The notes: generated from the letters alone by a model not told the origin. Positions 7,708 to 16,882 are shown, counted from the stretch's first letter. The stretch: DNA of 64,000 nucleotides from Arsenicicoccus dermatophilus (GCF_022568795.1 NZ_JAKZHU010000001.1:930001-994000); one strand, 5' to 3'. Numbers and translations are program-made.

Positions 7708-10014
7708 TCAGGGCGCCCAGCGGAAGGCCGAGCCGCCCGTCGCGATCTGCTGCGTGCTGTAGGGATAGGCCAGCTGCCCGTCCCCGGTGAACAGCACGTC
7801 CTGCATGTTGCCTGCCGAGTCGACCATCACCAGGCTGGTGCCGTAGCCGGAGTAGCGCTCCGCGCCGACGATCTGGGAGAACGACGCGAAGGACGACGTG
7901 GTGTTGGTGGTGGACGCGCCGTAGTTGCGGGACGCGTCGCCGGGCCCGAAGTAGCTCACCAGCCGCCCGGTGCTCGCGACCCGGCCCAGCAGGTCGGCCT
8001 TGTTGTCGTAGTTGGCGTCCCCGACGCCCACGATCGCGTTGAGCCCGGACCAGCCGGTCCCGATCTGGACCCGGCTGCCGAAGAGCACGTTGGGGACGTG
8101 GGTGCGCCCGGAGCCGCGGTAGAGCCACAGGGCGCCGGCGGAGTCGCGCGCCACGAGGTCGGCGTGGGTGTCCCGGTCCCAGTCGCCGACCGAGACGATG
8201 GTGTAGCCCGTCCAGCCCTTGCCGACCTGGACCTTGCCGCGCACCGTGCCGGCGCCGCTGCCCGGGTAGAGGAAGAGGTTGCCGTAGGCGTCGCGGCCGA
8301 GGATGTCGCCGATCCCGTCGTCGGTGAGGTCGCCGGGGGTCAGGACGAGGTTGAAGACGTTCCACCCCACGCCGATCTGGGTGCGGGTGCGCAGCGGGGC
8401 GCTGTCCACGCGGGTGTTGGCGTAGAGCCACAGGTTGCCCGACGCGTCCTTGCCGACCAGGTCGTTCGCGCCGTCGCCGTTCAGGTCGGAGGTGCCCTTG
8501 CCGGGCGCCATCCGCAGGTCGAAGCTCACGGCCACCGACGCCTGGTCCGCGGCGGTGCCACCCACCGCGGTGATGTCGGGGAAGGCGCTGCTGCCGACGA
8601 GCCGGTAGACGCCCGTGGTCTCGTCGCCCGAGGAGGGGGTCGTGTCGGGGTCGAGGTCCATCCGGAAGTAGACCGCCGAGCCGTCCCGGGTGACGCGGGG
8701 GTTGCTCAGGGAGGCACCGGCGCCCGCGGAGTAGCGGGTGGACACCGTGCCCGTCGCGGTGGTGGTGGTGCGGGTCCGCAGCCCGCGCGCGGTGCCGGTG
8801 TCGAACGCGAAGACGATCTGACCGGTCCGGGTGACGGTGGGGTCGTAGCCCCCGGCGGTGCCCGACAGGGCCGTGACGGCCCCGGAGGTCACGTCGATCG
8901 TGACCAGGCCGCCCGTGGGGGTGAGCACGTCGGCGGCGACGAGGGTGGCGCTGTCACGGTCCCACGTGGCTGCGCCGTACGCCTTGGACAGGGTGCGGAC
9001 GGTGCCGGTGGCGTTGTCGCGGATCTGGATGTCGCGGGGGACGTAGCGCCCGGCGGTGTCCGGGGCGTAGCGCACCCACGACAACCAGCGGCCGTCGGGG
9101 GAGAAGCTCGGCTCGAGGTTGACCGGGGCGGCGGCGTCGGCGGCGGCCCCGCGCAGCAGGCTGGGGGTGCCGCGTCCGTCGGCCCGCTGCAGGACCAGGT
9201 CGGCGCCGGTGCGCGAGCCGTCGGTCCAGCGGCTGTAGGCGAGCCACTGCCCGTCGGGGCTGAAGGCGGGGGTGACGGTGTCCGGCAGGCTGGAGGAGGG
9301 CTCCAGCGGCATCGCGAGGGAGCTGTCGTTCTGCAGCTGCAGGCTCGCGGTGGCGGTGGTGGCGGACGCGAAGTCGGGGACACCGGGGCCGGCGTCGGGG
9401 AACATGCTCAGCCCAGTCACGGGCTCGCCTGCGGCGTCGGCCATCTCGCAGGTCAAGGCGGTGCCGTTGACGGTGGTGGTGATCCGGTACGACGCGGGGC
9501 CTGCGGGCGACTGGGTGCCGTCGAGGATCGCGCCGGCGGTCGCGGGGACGGTCCCGACCGTCTGCCAGGTGGTCGAGCCCTCGCGCAGCCGAGAGACCGT
9601 GGCGGTGCCCGAGACCACGGGGGCGCCGGACGCGTCGGTGGTGCTCCACAGGATCCAGGTGCGGTCGCGCAGCTGGTCGGCCTGCAGCCCGAGGGGGGCG
9701 CAGCCGGCGGGGACGCCCTGGGTGGTGCCGACGCTGCTCGGCCGGCCCTTGGCGGTGGTGGCGGCGCGACGTGCGGCGCCGGCCACCCGCGGGGCGGTGT
9801 CGCGGGTGCGGGCGTCCAGCGCGGCGCGGGCGCCGGCCGCCGGGCGGGCGGTGCGGGGCGTCGTGAGGTCGGCGGTGGCGATCGCGAGCCGGTCGGGGCC
9901 CTTGCCCGCCGCCTGGGCAGGGCTGCCGACAGCGGCAAGACCCAGCGTGACGGCCACGGCGCCGATGGCGAGGGGAGCGACCCGTCCCGGGCGGGGCGTG
10001 GGGTGTGCGGGCAT
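7708..10014 (-). CDS. Secreted beta-propeller / FG-GAP repeat protein
   Basis: Predicted exported protein of 768 aa. The start ATG 10014 gives a signal peptide (VAPLAIGAVAVTLGLAAVG, cleavage near SPAQA-A) and has CAGGAG just upstream; the upstream in-frame extension to 10104 looks untranslated. Residues ~230-500 hold WD40-like PD40 blades (FSPDGQWLAYSRW, FSPDGRWLSWVRY), and ~530-760 hold FG-GAP/VCBS repeats with calcium-type loops such as DLNGDGANDLVG. The function is not known; such proteins are usually surface or extracellular beta-propellers. Its upstream region carries the motif shared with two other secreted-protein units (10055-10065). Confidence 0.82.
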   Translation of the reverse strand: MPAHPTPRPGRVAPLAIGAVAVTLGLAAVGSPAQAAGKGPDRLAIATADLTTPRTARPAAGARAALDARTRDTAPRVAGAARRAATTAKGRPSSVGTTQGVPAGCAPLGLQADQLRDRTWILWSTTDASGAPVVSGTATVSRLREGSTTWQTVGTVPATAGAILDGTQSPAGPASYRITTTVNGTALTCEMADAAGEPVTGLSMFPDAGPGVPDFASATTATASLQLQNDSSLAMPLEPSSSLPDTVTPAFSPDGQWLAYSRWTDGSRTGADLVLQRADGRGTPSLLRGAAADAAAPVNLEPSFSPDGRWLSWVRYAPDTAGRYVPRDIQIRDNATGTVRTLSKAYGAATWDRDSATLVAADVLTPTGGLVTIDVTSGAVTALSGTAGGYDPTVTRTGQIVFAFDTGTARGLRTRTTTTATGTVSTRYSAGAGASLSNPRVTRDGSAVYFRMDLDPDTTPSSGDETTGVYRLVGSSAFPDITAVGGTAADQASVAVSFDLRMAPGKGTSDLNGDGANDLVGKDASGNLWLYANTRVDSAPLRTRTQIGVGWNVFNLVLTPGDLTDDGIGDILGRDAYGNLFLYPGSGAGTVRGKVQVGKGWTGYTIVSVGDWDRDTHADLVARDSAGALWLYRGSGRTHVPNVLFGSRVQIGTGWSGLNAIVGVGDANYDNKADLLGRVASTGRLVSYFGPGDASRNYGASTTNTTSSFASFSQIVGAERYSGYGTSLVMVDSAGNMQDVLFTGDGQLAYPYSTQQIATGGSAFRWAP

Positions 10015-10054
10015 AGCGGGACTCCTGACAGTAGTCACTGTGTGTATAAGTAAA

Positions 10055-10065
10055 ACTACTTCAAG
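10055..10065 (-). promoter_or_regulatory. Shared upstream motif CTWNAAGTAGT, copy 1
   Basis: Read toward the FG-GAP gene, the site is CTTGAAGTAGT, 40 nt before the start codon. It overlaps a dyad, AAGTA-GTTT-TACTT. The same motif lies 41 nt before the subtilase gene and 92 nt before the SpoIID gene. Confidence 0.5.
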
Positions 10066-10228
10066 CAACTGCCAGGAGGGTGGAAACCCCTCCATCTCGC
10101 CCATCCGTCACCGAATCGACCACCCCCCGGGTCGCCCGCCGCCACCGGACCAGCCCCGGCAGTGGGGGCCGCGGCCACCCGGCCGCGCCGGCCAGCACGA
10201 GGGCGAGGCAACCGGTCCCGGGCATGAC

Positions 10229-10270
10229 GAAGCGGCCCCGACCACGTGACGCCGTGGTCGGGGCCGCTTC
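10229..10270 (-). terminator. Terminator after the JmjC/cupin gene
   Basis: A perfect 18-bp stem (10229-10246 with 10253-10270) and a 6-nt loop lie 52 bp past the stop of the minus-strand cupin gene. As an exact inverted repeat it could also work on the plus strand. Confidence 0.85.
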
Positions 10271-10322
10271 GCCCGCAGCCGGCCGGGGACTCGACCCGGA
10301 GGTGAGCCCGGGGCCGCCGCGG

Positions 10323-11531
10323 TCAGGCCGGCAGCACGACACCCGCCCGCAGCAGCGTGCGGCTGGTCTCCAGGCCCAGCTCGCCCGCGGGCACCGGCCC
10401 GCCGGCCACCAGGGCGTCCACGGCCTCGCGACGGGCGGCGGGCACCCGCTGGGTCCCACGACGACTGGTCAGCATCAGCTGCGCGTCGTCGGCAGGCACC
10501 GGCTCGACGGCCACCGACAGGTGCGGTCGCAGCCGGACCATGCTGGCCTCGTGCAGGTCCAGGCCGGCCTGCACCTGCGCGATCGGGGAGAGGGGCGCCA
10601 GCCGACGGCTGCGCTCGTCGCGGCGGGCGAGCGCCCGACTGATGGCGGCGTCGTCGAGCTCCTCGACCGCGCGGACCAGCGCGGCCCGGGCGTCGGCGAA
10701 TCCCGAGGTGTCCGAGGTGATGTCGACCCCGACCGGCAGCGAGCGCCGCACGACCACGTCGGCCGCGGCGCGCTCGAGGGCGAGCTCGGTGATCACCTCG
10801 GCAGCGGCATACGGCGTCCAGGTGTGGACCCCGATGGTGACGTGCGAGGAGATCTCGCCGAAGGTCGAGGCGGCGTGGATCGTGCCCCGCGGCAGGTAGA
10901 GCACGTCGCCCGGCTCCAGGGTCACGTCCAGCGTGGGCTCGCGCCGCGCCCTGTCCTCGACCGCGCCGCGCCGAGCGGCCCAGGGGTGGTGGCGCAGCGG
11001 CGCCTCCAGGACCGGCTCGTGCAGGACCCAGCGCTTGCGGCCCGAGGTCTGCAGCACGAAGACGTCGTGGACGTCGTAGTGGTCGGCGAAGCCCTGGCTC
11101 TGCGGCGGAGTGATGTAGGCGTTGACCTGCACCGGGTGCCCGAGGTCGACGGCGAGCTGCTGGGCCAGGTGCAGCAACGGCGGCCAGGTGCGGTGCAAGC
11201 CCTGGGCGACGATGGTCGCGCCGTTCGCGAACTCCTCGTGCAGCAGGTCGTCGGACACCTGGTCGGTGACGCTCGCCCCGACCCCGCCGGCGGTGGTGAA
11301 GAGCGAGTCGGACAGCGGCGACCCGTCCTTGGCCAGGCGCAGGAAGGGCGCTCGCAGCCCGCGCCGGGCCACGAGCTCGTCCACCGCGTCCGGGCCGAAC
11401 ACGTCGGCGAAGTCCTCGCCGCTCTCCCCGTGGGTGCGCAGGAAGGGACGTCGGCCCCACACCTCGCGGGCGAAGACCTGCACGTCACCGACCAGCCGGC
11501 TCAGCGCCGGCCGGTCACCCGCGGCGCTCAC
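10323..11531 (-). CDS. JmjC/cupin_4-type 2-oxoglutarate oxygenase, RoxA-like
   Basis: Cytoplasmic Fe(II)/2-oxoglutarate oxygenase of 402 aa, related to the cupin_4 family whose E. coli member hydroxylates a ribosomal protein. The iron triad is visible: H151 and D153 (FADHYDVHDVF) and H219 (LYLPRGTIHAA). A dimerisation/winged-helix-like tail follows after about residue 280. GTG 11531 is the likely start because it forms a GTGA overlap with the stop of the small acidic gene upstream; the frame extending to 11876 is a shadow of that gene. The protein substrate is unknown. Confidence 0.83.
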   Translation of the reverse strand: MSAAGDRPALSRLVGDVQVFAREVWGRRPFLRTHGESGEDFADVFGPDAVDELVARRGLRAPFLRLAKDGSPLSDSLFTTAGGVGASVTDQVSDDLLHEEFANGATIVAQGLHRTWPPLLHLAQQLAVDLGHPVQVNAYITPPQSQGFADHYDVHDVFVLQTSGRKRWVLHEPVLEAPLRHHPWAARRGAVEDRARREPTLDVTLEPGDVLYLPRGTIHAASTFGEISSHVTIGVHTWTPYAAAEVITELALERAAADVVVRRSLPVGVDITSDTSGFADARAALVRAVEELDDAAISRALARRDERSRRLAPLSPIAQVQAGLDLHEASMVRLRPHLSVAVEPVPADDAQLMLTSRRGTQRVPAARREAVDALVAGGPVPAGELGLETSRTLLRAGVVLPA

Positions 11532-11815
11532 GCGCCGGGCTCGACGGTGGGACCCTGCCCGTCCGCCTGGTCCTCGGGCAGGTCGGCACCGCTCAGCTCG
11601 GGGTCGTCCTGGTCGACGGGGGCCTGGTCGTCGTCGGCCTCGCCGGAGCCGCGGGCCGGGCCCCCGGCGTCCTCGGTCGGCGTCCCGGCGGCCGGATCCA
11701 GGCCCTGGGCCTGCGCCGCGGCCTGCTCCTGGGAGAGATGCCCCTGCTGCTCCTGGTCGAACACCCGGTCCGTGTCGGTGGCGGTCGGGTCGTCCGAGCG
11801 GGTCGGATCGGTCAT
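11528..11815 (-). CDS. Small acidic hypothetical protein coupled to the oxygenase
   Basis: 95 aa, beginning MTDPTRSDDPTATDTDRVFD. It is very rich in Asp, Glu, Gln, Pro and Gly, with no membrane segment, cysteines or recognisable domain, and looks disordered. AGGAGG precedes ATG 11815. Its stop overlaps the start of the cupin oxygenase in a GTGA, so the two are co-translated. I do not recognise the family; the coupling suggests a partner, or a short leader protein that sets oxygenase expression. Confidence 0.65.
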   Translation of the reverse strand: MTDPTRSDDPTATDTDRVFDQEQQGHLSQEQAAAQAQGLDPAAGTPTEDAGGPARGSGEADDDQAPVDQDDPELSGADLPEDQADGQGPTVEPGA

Positions 11816-11968
11816 GGCGGGGCCTCCTGCGTCTCGTGCGTGACCGGGCCGGACCGACCCGGTATGGCGCAGACATACCGAGGACCGCTGTCCGTCATAC
11901 CTGCTCGCGTGCCACGTCACCCGCCCGCGACACGGAGCCGCGCGGTCGGCGGGTCGCACCCCCACCGG

Positions 11969-11980
11969 TAGGCTCCGAGC
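11969..11980 (+). promoter_or_regulatory. Leaderless promoter of acyl-CoA dehydrogenase
   Basis: TAGGCT (11969-11974), then 6 nt, then GTG 11981, with no ribosome-binding site. The geometry implies transcription starting at the start codon. Confidence 0.6.
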
Positions 11981-13147
11981 GTGCCAGCCAAGATCCCCGC
12001 AGACCTGTTCCGGACCACCGAGGAGCACGAGGAGCTCCGGGCGATGCTGCGCCAGGTGGTCGCCGAGAAGATCGCCCCGGCCGCGGCCCAGGTGGACGAG
12101 GAGGGGATCTTCCCGCAGGCCGCCTACGACGCGCTGCGCCAGGTCGACCTGCACGCACCGCACGTGGCGCCGGAGTACGACGGAGTGGGCCTGGACGCCC
12201 TCGGCACCTGCATCGTCATCGAGGAGGTCGCCCGGGGCTGTGCCTCCTCCTCGCTCATCCCCGCGGTCAACAAGCTCGGCTCGCTGCCGCTGGTCCTCGC
12301 CGGCTCCGAGGAGGTCAGGGCGCGCTACCTGCCGCCGCTGGCCCGCGGCGAGGCGATGTTCTCCTACGGCCTGTCCGAGCGGGAGGCCGGCTCGGACACC
12401 GCCGGGATGCGCACCCGCGCCCGCCGCGACGGCGACGACTGGGTCCTGCACGGCACCAAGGCGTGGATCACCAACGCCGGTGTCTCCGAGTACTACACGG
12501 TCCTCGCGGTCACCGACCCCGACGGCCGCCGCGGCGCGAACGTCACGGCCTTCGTCGTCGAGAAGGGCGACGAGGGCGTCGGCTTCTCCGAGCCGGAGCG
12601 CAAGCTCGGCGTCAAGGGCTCGCCCACCCGCGAGCTGCACCTGGACGACGTGCGTGTCGGTGACGACCGGCGTGTCGGCAAGGTCGGCGAGGGCCTCAAG
12701 ATCGCCCTGCGCACCCTGGACCACACCCGCATCACCATCGGCGCCCAGGCCGTCGGCATCGCCCAGGGCGCCCTCGACTGCGCGCTGGCCTATGTCAAGG
12801 AGCGCAGGCAGTTCGGCAAGGCCATCGGGGAGTTCCAAGGTCTGCAGTTCATGCTGGCGGACATGGCGATGGAGCTCGAGGCGGCCCGACAGCTGGTGTA
12901 CGTCGCGGCGGCGCGGTCCGAGCGCGGCGACGCCGACCTGACCTTCTTCGGCGCGGCCGCCAAGTGCTTCGCCGGCGACGTGGCGATGAAGGTCACGACC
13001 GACGCGGTGCAGGCCCTCGGCGGGGCCGGCTACACCAAGGACTTCCCCGTGGAGCGGATGATGCGCGACGCCAAGATCACCCAGATCTACGAAGGCACCA
13101 ACCAGATCCAGCGCCTGGTCATGGCCAGGCAGATCCTCGAGGGCTGA
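11981..13147 (+). CDS. Acyl-CoA dehydrogenase
   Basis: FAD-dependent acyl-CoA dehydrogenase of 388 aa, the usual length, for the first step of beta-oxidation or branched-chain acyl-CoA breakdown. It carries FSYGLSEREAGSD (FAD/substrate block, ~120-132), WITNAG (FAD), and the C-terminal GGAGYTKDFPVERMMRDAKI followed by IYEGTNQIQ with catalytic Glu 371. In mycobacteria fadE25 occupies the same place next to purE/purK. The start comes from a leaderless promoter. Three bases separate its stop from the first GT2 gene, so they are probably co-transcribed. Confidence 0.93.
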   Translation: MPAKIPADLFRTTEEHEELRAMLRQVVAEKIAPAAAQVDEEGIFPQAAYDALRQVDLHAPHVAPEYDGVGLDALGTCIVIEEVARGCASSSLIPAVNKLGSLPLVLAGSEEVRARYLPPLARGEAMFSYGLSEREAGSDTAGMRTRARRDGDDWVLHGTKAWITNAGVSEYYTVLAVTDPDGRRGANVTAFVVEKGDEGVGFSEPERKLGVKGSPTRELHLDDVRVGDDRRVGKVGEGLKIALRTLDHTRITIGAQAVGIAQGALDCALAYVKERRQFGKAIGEFQGLQFMLADMAMELEAARQLVYVAAARSERGDADLTFFGAAAKCFAGDVAMKVTTDAVQALGGAGYTKDFPVERMMRDAKITQIYEGTNQIQRLVMARQILEG

Positions 13148-13150
13148 GTC

Positions 13151-14107
13151 ATGGACCTCTCGACGCGTGTGGTGGCGGTGGTCGTCACCTGGAACCGCAA
13201 GGCCCTGCTCACCGAGACCCTCGACGCGCTCGCCGCCCAGACCCATCCGCCGACGCGGGTCGTGGTGGTGGACAACGCCTCCGACGACGGCACCGGCGAG
13301 CTGCTGGCCGCCCGGGCCGCGGGTGACCCGACGCTGGACGTCACCACGGCCCGGCACAACGCGGGCGGTGCGGGCGGCTTCGCGCTCGGCCTGCGCCGGG
13401 GCCTGGAGCTCGGCTGCGACGCGCTGTGGGTGATGGACGACGACACCGTCCCCACCCCCACGGCCCTCGCCGAGCTCGTCCGCGCCCGCGAGGAGCACCC
13501 GCTCGGCATCCCCGCGATCGTGGCCAGCCGGGTGGTGTGGACCGACGGGCGCGACCACCCGATGAACACGCCCCGCCGCTCACCCTTCGCGAGCCCCGCC
13601 GAGTCCGCCGCGGCCGCCGAGATCGGCTGCCTGCCGGTCCGGTCCGCGAGCTTCGTGTCGTTGCTGTGCGACGCCGCGGTCGTGCGCGAGCGCGGGCTGC
13701 CGGTGGCGGACTACTTCCTGTGGAACGACGACTTCGAGTACTCCACGCGCCTGGTCCGCGGCGGGCACGGGATCGCCTGCCCCACCTCGGTCGTCGTCCA
13801 CAAGACGAAGACCTTCGGCGCCACCGACGCCGACCCGGGGCCGCGGTTCTACTGGGAGGTGCGCAACAAGGTCTGGATGTGGACCCGGTCGCGCTCGCTG
13901 ACGCCGTGGGAGAAGGCGGTGTACGGCGGGTCCTCCCTGGTGCGCTGGGGGCGCACGCTCGCCCGGTCCACGGACCGGCGGGTGCTGCTGGACGGTCTGG
14001 GCCGGGGGCTGTGGGACGGGGTGCGGCGCGGGCCGCGCCCGACCGAGGAGCTGTTGTCCGCGGCGGTGGCTCCGGCGGCCCCGTCGCAGGAGGAGGATCA
14101 GGAGTGA
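13151..14107 (+). CDS. GT2 glycosyltransferase (GlfT1/WbbL-like)
   Basis: 318-aa GT-A fold glycosyltransferase without membrane helices, likely acting on a lipid-linked glycan at the inner membrane face. Visible are the nucleotide-sugar strand VVAVVVTWNRKALL, the DDD metal motif in WVMDDDTVP (~97), and WNDDFEYSTRL (~193), the acceptor/catalytic block of galactofuranosyl- and rhamnosyl-transferases. Its length and motifs fit GlfT1 or WbbL-type enzymes that prime wall galactan. The GTGA overlap with the next gene shows coupling. The donor sugar cannot be fixed from sequence. Confidence 0.83.
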   Translation: MDLSTRVVAVVVTWNRKALLTETLDALAAQTHPPTRVVVVDNASDDGTGELLAARAAGDPTLDVTTARHNAGGAGGFALGLRRGLELGCDALWVMDDDTVPTPTALAELVRAREEHPLGIPAIVASRVVWTDGRDHPMNTPRRSPFASPAESAAAAEIGCLPVRSASFVSLLCDAAVVRERGLPVADYFLWNDDFEYSTRLVRGGHGIACPTSVVVHKTKTFGATDADPGPRFYWEVRNKVWMWTRSRSLTPWEKAVYGGSSLVRWGRTLARSTDRRVLLDGLGRGLWDGVRRGPRPTEELLSAAVAPAAPSQEEDQE

Positions 14108-14946
14108 ACCAGCCCGAGGCGCACGGCTTCAGCGTGCTGATGTGCGTCTACCGCGCCGACGACCCGAGGCATCTCGCCGAGGCCTTCGACTCGGTGACGG
14201 TGGAGCAGACCCGACGGCCGGCCCAGGTGGTGCTGGTGCAGGACGGCCCGGTGCCGCCACCGCTGGAGGCCGCCATCGACGAGCTGGTCGCCCGGTCGGT
14301 CGTCCCGGTCGAGCTGGTGCGGCTGCCCGTCAACCGCGGGCTCGGCGTCGCTCTCACCGAGGGTATGGCGCGCTGCGCGCACGACGTCGTGGCCCGGATG
14401 GATGCCGACGACATCTCGCTGCCCACCCGCTTCGCGGTGCAGGTGCCGATCGTCGAGGGCGGGGTGGACTGCGTGGGCTCGGGGATGCTGGAGATCGGCA
14501 CCGGTCGCGACGACGTGGTCGGCACCCGGGTGCCCCCGCTGTCCGAGGAGCGGATCGTCGCGTCCTCGCGGATGGCGCAGCCCTTCAACCACCCGACGGT
14601 CGTCTACCGCCGGCGCGCGGTCGAGGCGGCGGGTGGCTACTCCGACTTCAAGCAGATGGAGGACTACCTGCTCTTCGCCCGGATGATCCAGGGCGGGGCG
14701 CGGGTGGCCAACGTCGCCGAGCCGCTGCTGTGCTACCGCGTGGGGGAGGGGGCCTACGCCCGCCGGGGCGGCTGGTCGATGCTGCGCACCGAGCTGGCGC
14801 TGCAGCGGCGCTTCCTGCGGATGGGTTTCACCACGCCCGCGCAGTGCGTCCGCAACGTGCTGGTGCGCGGGGTCTACCGGATCGTCCCCGAGGGCATCCG
14901 GCGGGTCGCCTACCGCGCGGTGCTCGCGCAGCGCGGTGACCGCTGA
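14104..14946 (+). CDS. GT2 glycosyltransferase
   Basis: 280-aa GT-A glycosyltransferase. It has FSVLMCVYRADDP at the N-terminus, the metal motif VARMDADDISLPTRF (~98) and a QMEDYLLFARMI catalytic block near 185. It resembles capsule or teichoic-type polymer GT2 enzymes. The GTG start overlaps the stop of the preceding gene, with AGGAGG 8 nt upstream. A strong terminator follows. It is probably the last gene of the acyl-CoA dehydrogenase-GT2-GT2 unit, but functionally it belongs with the wall-glycan cluster on the other side of the terminator. Confidence 0.82.
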   Translation: MNQPEAHGFSVLMCVYRADDPRHLAEAFDSVTVEQTRRPAQVVLVQDGPVPPPLEAAIDELVARSVVPVELVRLPVNRGLGVALTEGMARCAHDVVARMDADDISLPTRFAVQVPIVEGGVDCVGSGMLEIGTGRDDVVGTRVPPLSEERIVASSRMAQPFNHPTVVYRRRAVEAAGGYSDFKQMEDYLLFARMIQGGARVANVAEPLLCYRVGEGAYARRGGWSMLRTELALQRRFLRMGFTTPAQCVRNVLVRGVYRIVPEGIRRVAYRAVLAQRGDR

Positions 14947-14975
14947 GGCCCTGCCCCGGCATACCTCCTGCCGAC

Positions 14976-15020
14976 ACGACGGAGCCGCACCTGCCCCGAG
15001 GGGTGGTGCGGCTCCGTCGT
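14976..15020. terminator. Bidirectional terminator between GT2 and LCP genes
   Basis: A perfect 15-bp stem, ACGACGGAGCCGCAC (14976-14990) with its complement at 15006-15020. The loop contains a further CCCC-GA-GGGG pairing. It separates convergent genes. Confidence 0.88.
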
Positions 15021-15039
15021 CACGCGGACCGGGCGGGGG

Positions 15040-16410
15040 TCAGCGCACCGCCTCGTCGTTCTTGATCGCGGCGAAGAACGCCCGGGCCTTCTCGCTGTCC
15101 CACTTCACGGCGTCGCCCGCGGAGGTGTGGTAGCCGGGGTCGGAGATGGGCACGACCAGGGACAGGGTGTCGCCGGTCGAGGCCCCGCGCAGGGCCTGCA
15201 TCACCTTGGTCAGGTCGCCGACACCGGTGCCCTCGCCGACCTTGACCCCGCCGGCCGCCGCGTGGCTGAAGCCCCAGTAGCGCCAGGGCAGCAGCACCGT
15301 GGCCGGGCTGACGGCCTTGTGCATGATCGCGCCGAGGAACTGCCGCTGGCGCTTGGCCCGCCCCAGGTCACCCTCGGGATCGGTGTAGCGGGACCGGACG
15401 AAGCCCAGGGCCTGCGCGCCGTCCAGCGTCTGCGGCCCCTTCTGGAGGTTGATCCCGGCCTTCTCGTCGTTCATGACGAAGGGCACGTCGATGTCCACGC
15501 CGCCGAGGGAGTCCACGACCTTGGCGAAGCCGCCGAAGCCGATCTCGACGTACCCGTCGACACGGATGCCGGTCACGCCCTCGACCGTCGCCACCAGGAG
15601 CTTGGGACCGCCGAGCGCGAAGGCGGCGTTGATCTTGTTCTTGCGGTGCCCGGGGATGGGGACGTAGGAGTCGCGGGGGAGCGACACCATCGCGGACTTC
15701 TGCCCGGTCTCCGAGACGTGCACCAGGATGATCGAGTCGGTGCGCTGACCCTCGGCGTCACCGGTGGACAGGGCCTTCTCCTCCTCGGCCGTCATCCCCT
15801 GGCGCGAGTCCGACCCCACGAGCAGGTAGTTGTAGCCCTTGACCCGGGACGGCCGCTCACCCGCCGGCGTGACGTCGACGTTCGACACCGTGCTCCAGGC
15901 GTGGAGCGGGGTGACGACCAGGAAGGCGAGCCAGGCGACCAGCACCAGGGCCGCCAGCGCCAGGACCGGGGGACGGCGTCGACGGCGCGGCGGCCGCGGC
16001 ACCGCCGAGGCCCCGCGCCCCGCCGGGCCACCCGGACGACCCCTCGGGGGACGACCCGGGCCACCCGGCTGACCGGGTCGCGCGGGCGGCCGCGGCCGGG
16101 CCGGAGCCGCGGGCTCCGCCGGGTCCGAAGGCATCAGACGCGTCCCGTCCGGACCGGCCTCGCCGGGCCGACCCGCCGGGGAGCCCGGGCGGGGGTATGC
16201 CGAGGAGGCCTCCCCGCGGTCGTCCAGCTCCGGCTCGCGATCCGGCCGCTCCTGGCGGGGTCCGCCCGTCCGGCGGGCGGACCCACCCAGCGGGTTGCGG
16301 GGAGCGCTCACCCGGCGGCGGCTGCGGCGGGTGTCGATGACGTAGGACTCCGTCTCGTCCTCGGCGGGGCGCCCGGGGCGGCGTGGCTCGTGGTCGTCAG
16401 CGTGCGTCAT
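15040..16410 (-). CDS. LytR-CpsA-Psr (LCP) family glycopolymer ligase
   Basis: 456 aa. A long proline/arginine-rich cytoplasmic region (~1-145) is followed by one membrane helix (PPVLALAALVLVAWLAFLVV) and an extracellular LCP domain. The domain shows the pyrophosphate/lipid-binding residues in LLVGSDSRQG, RTDSIILVHV and SLPRDSYVPIPG, and the late FVRSRYTDPEGDLGRAKRQ block. LCP enzymes transfer lipid-linked wall polymers, arabinogalactan in mycobacteria, onto peptidoglycan. It is the last gene of a three-gene unit with DUF2304 and a GT2; its ATG lies inside the end of the DUF2304 gene (14-nt overlap). With Glf and GlfT2 nearby, a galactofuranose-containing polymer is the likely substrate. Confidence 0.92.
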   Translation of the reverse strand: MTHADDHEPRRPGRPAEDETESYVIDTRRSRRRVSAPRNPLGGSARRTGGPRQERPDREPELDDRGEASSAYPRPGSPAGRPGEAGPDGTRLMPSDPAEPAAPARPRPPARPGQPGGPGRPPRGRPGGPAGRGASAVPRPPRRRRRPPVLALAALVLVAWLAFLVVTPLHAWSTVSNVDVTPAGERPSRVKGYNYLLVGSDSRQGMTAEEEKALSTGDAEGQRTDSIILVHVSETGQKSAMVSLPRDSYVPIPGHRKNKINAAFALGGPKLLVATVEGVTGIRVDGYVEIGFGGFAKVVDSLGGVDIDVPFVMNDEKAGINLQKGPQTLDGAQALGFVRSRYTDPEGDLGRAKRQRQFLGAIMHKAVSPATVLLPWRYWGFSHAAAGGVKVGEGTGVGDLTKVMQALRGASTGDTLSLVVPISDPGYHTSAGDAVKWDSEKARAFFAAIKNDEAVR

Positions 16411-16882
16411 GAGCAGTCGGGGCCTCGTGGTCGGGGTCGTTGTCGTCCTGAGGACGCATCACCGTAGCCGCCGTGGCCGCGGGCGTGCTGGAGGGGATCG
16501 CGCCGTGTCGGTCCTCGGCGACGGCCCGGCCGCCGCCGGCCACCTCCGGGTGCCGGCGGGTGGCCTCGTCCAGCGCCACCCGCCGGGCGAGCCGGGTGAA
16601 GCGCACGTCGAACTCGCGGAACCTCAGCTGGGTGCTCACGACGTACGCGAGGAAGGCCACCACCAACGAGTAGAGCAGCAGGTCGGTGCCTCGGCCGACG
16701 CCCACGAAACGGGCGACCCGGGTCCACACGCCCGGCACCAGGATGGACCACACCGCGAAGGCGCCGAAGGCCATCATCCCGAGCCGGCGGATGGCCTGGG
16801 TGCGGGCGCCGCGCGCGGTGGTCAGTCGGAAGACGACCGCCACGACGGCGGCGATCAGCGCGAGCTGGATCAGCGACCTCAC
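16397..16882 (-). CDS. DUF2304 membrane protein
   Basis: 161 aa with three predicted membrane helices in the first ~95 residues (IQLALIAAVVAVVF; LGMMAFGAFAVWSILVP; LLLYSLVVAFLAYVV), then a charged tail containing LRFREFDVRFTRLARRVAL. DUF2304 proteins regularly accompany polyprenyl-phosphate GT2 enzymes and LCP ligases in actinobacteria, and this gene sits exactly between the two. It probably helps membrane-linked sugar transfer; no activity is known to me. GTG 16882 overlaps the upstream stop (GTGA). Confidence 0.83.
   Translation of the reverse strand: MRSLIQLALIAAVVAVVFRLTTARGARTQAIRRLGMMAFGAFAVWSILVPGVWTRVARFVGVGRGTDLLLYSLVVAFLAYVVSTQLRFREFDVRFTRLARRVALDEATRRHPEVAGGGRAVAEDRHGAIPSSTPAATAATVMRPQDDNDPDHEAPTAHDAR

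Larger units (their letters stand above)
10015..10322. other. Gene-free stretch between FG-GAP and cupin genes
   Basis: This 308-bp gap holds the FG-GAP promoter region with the AAGTAGT motif and an 18-bp terminator hairpin (10229-10270). I see no convincing gene in the rest. Confidence 0.6.
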
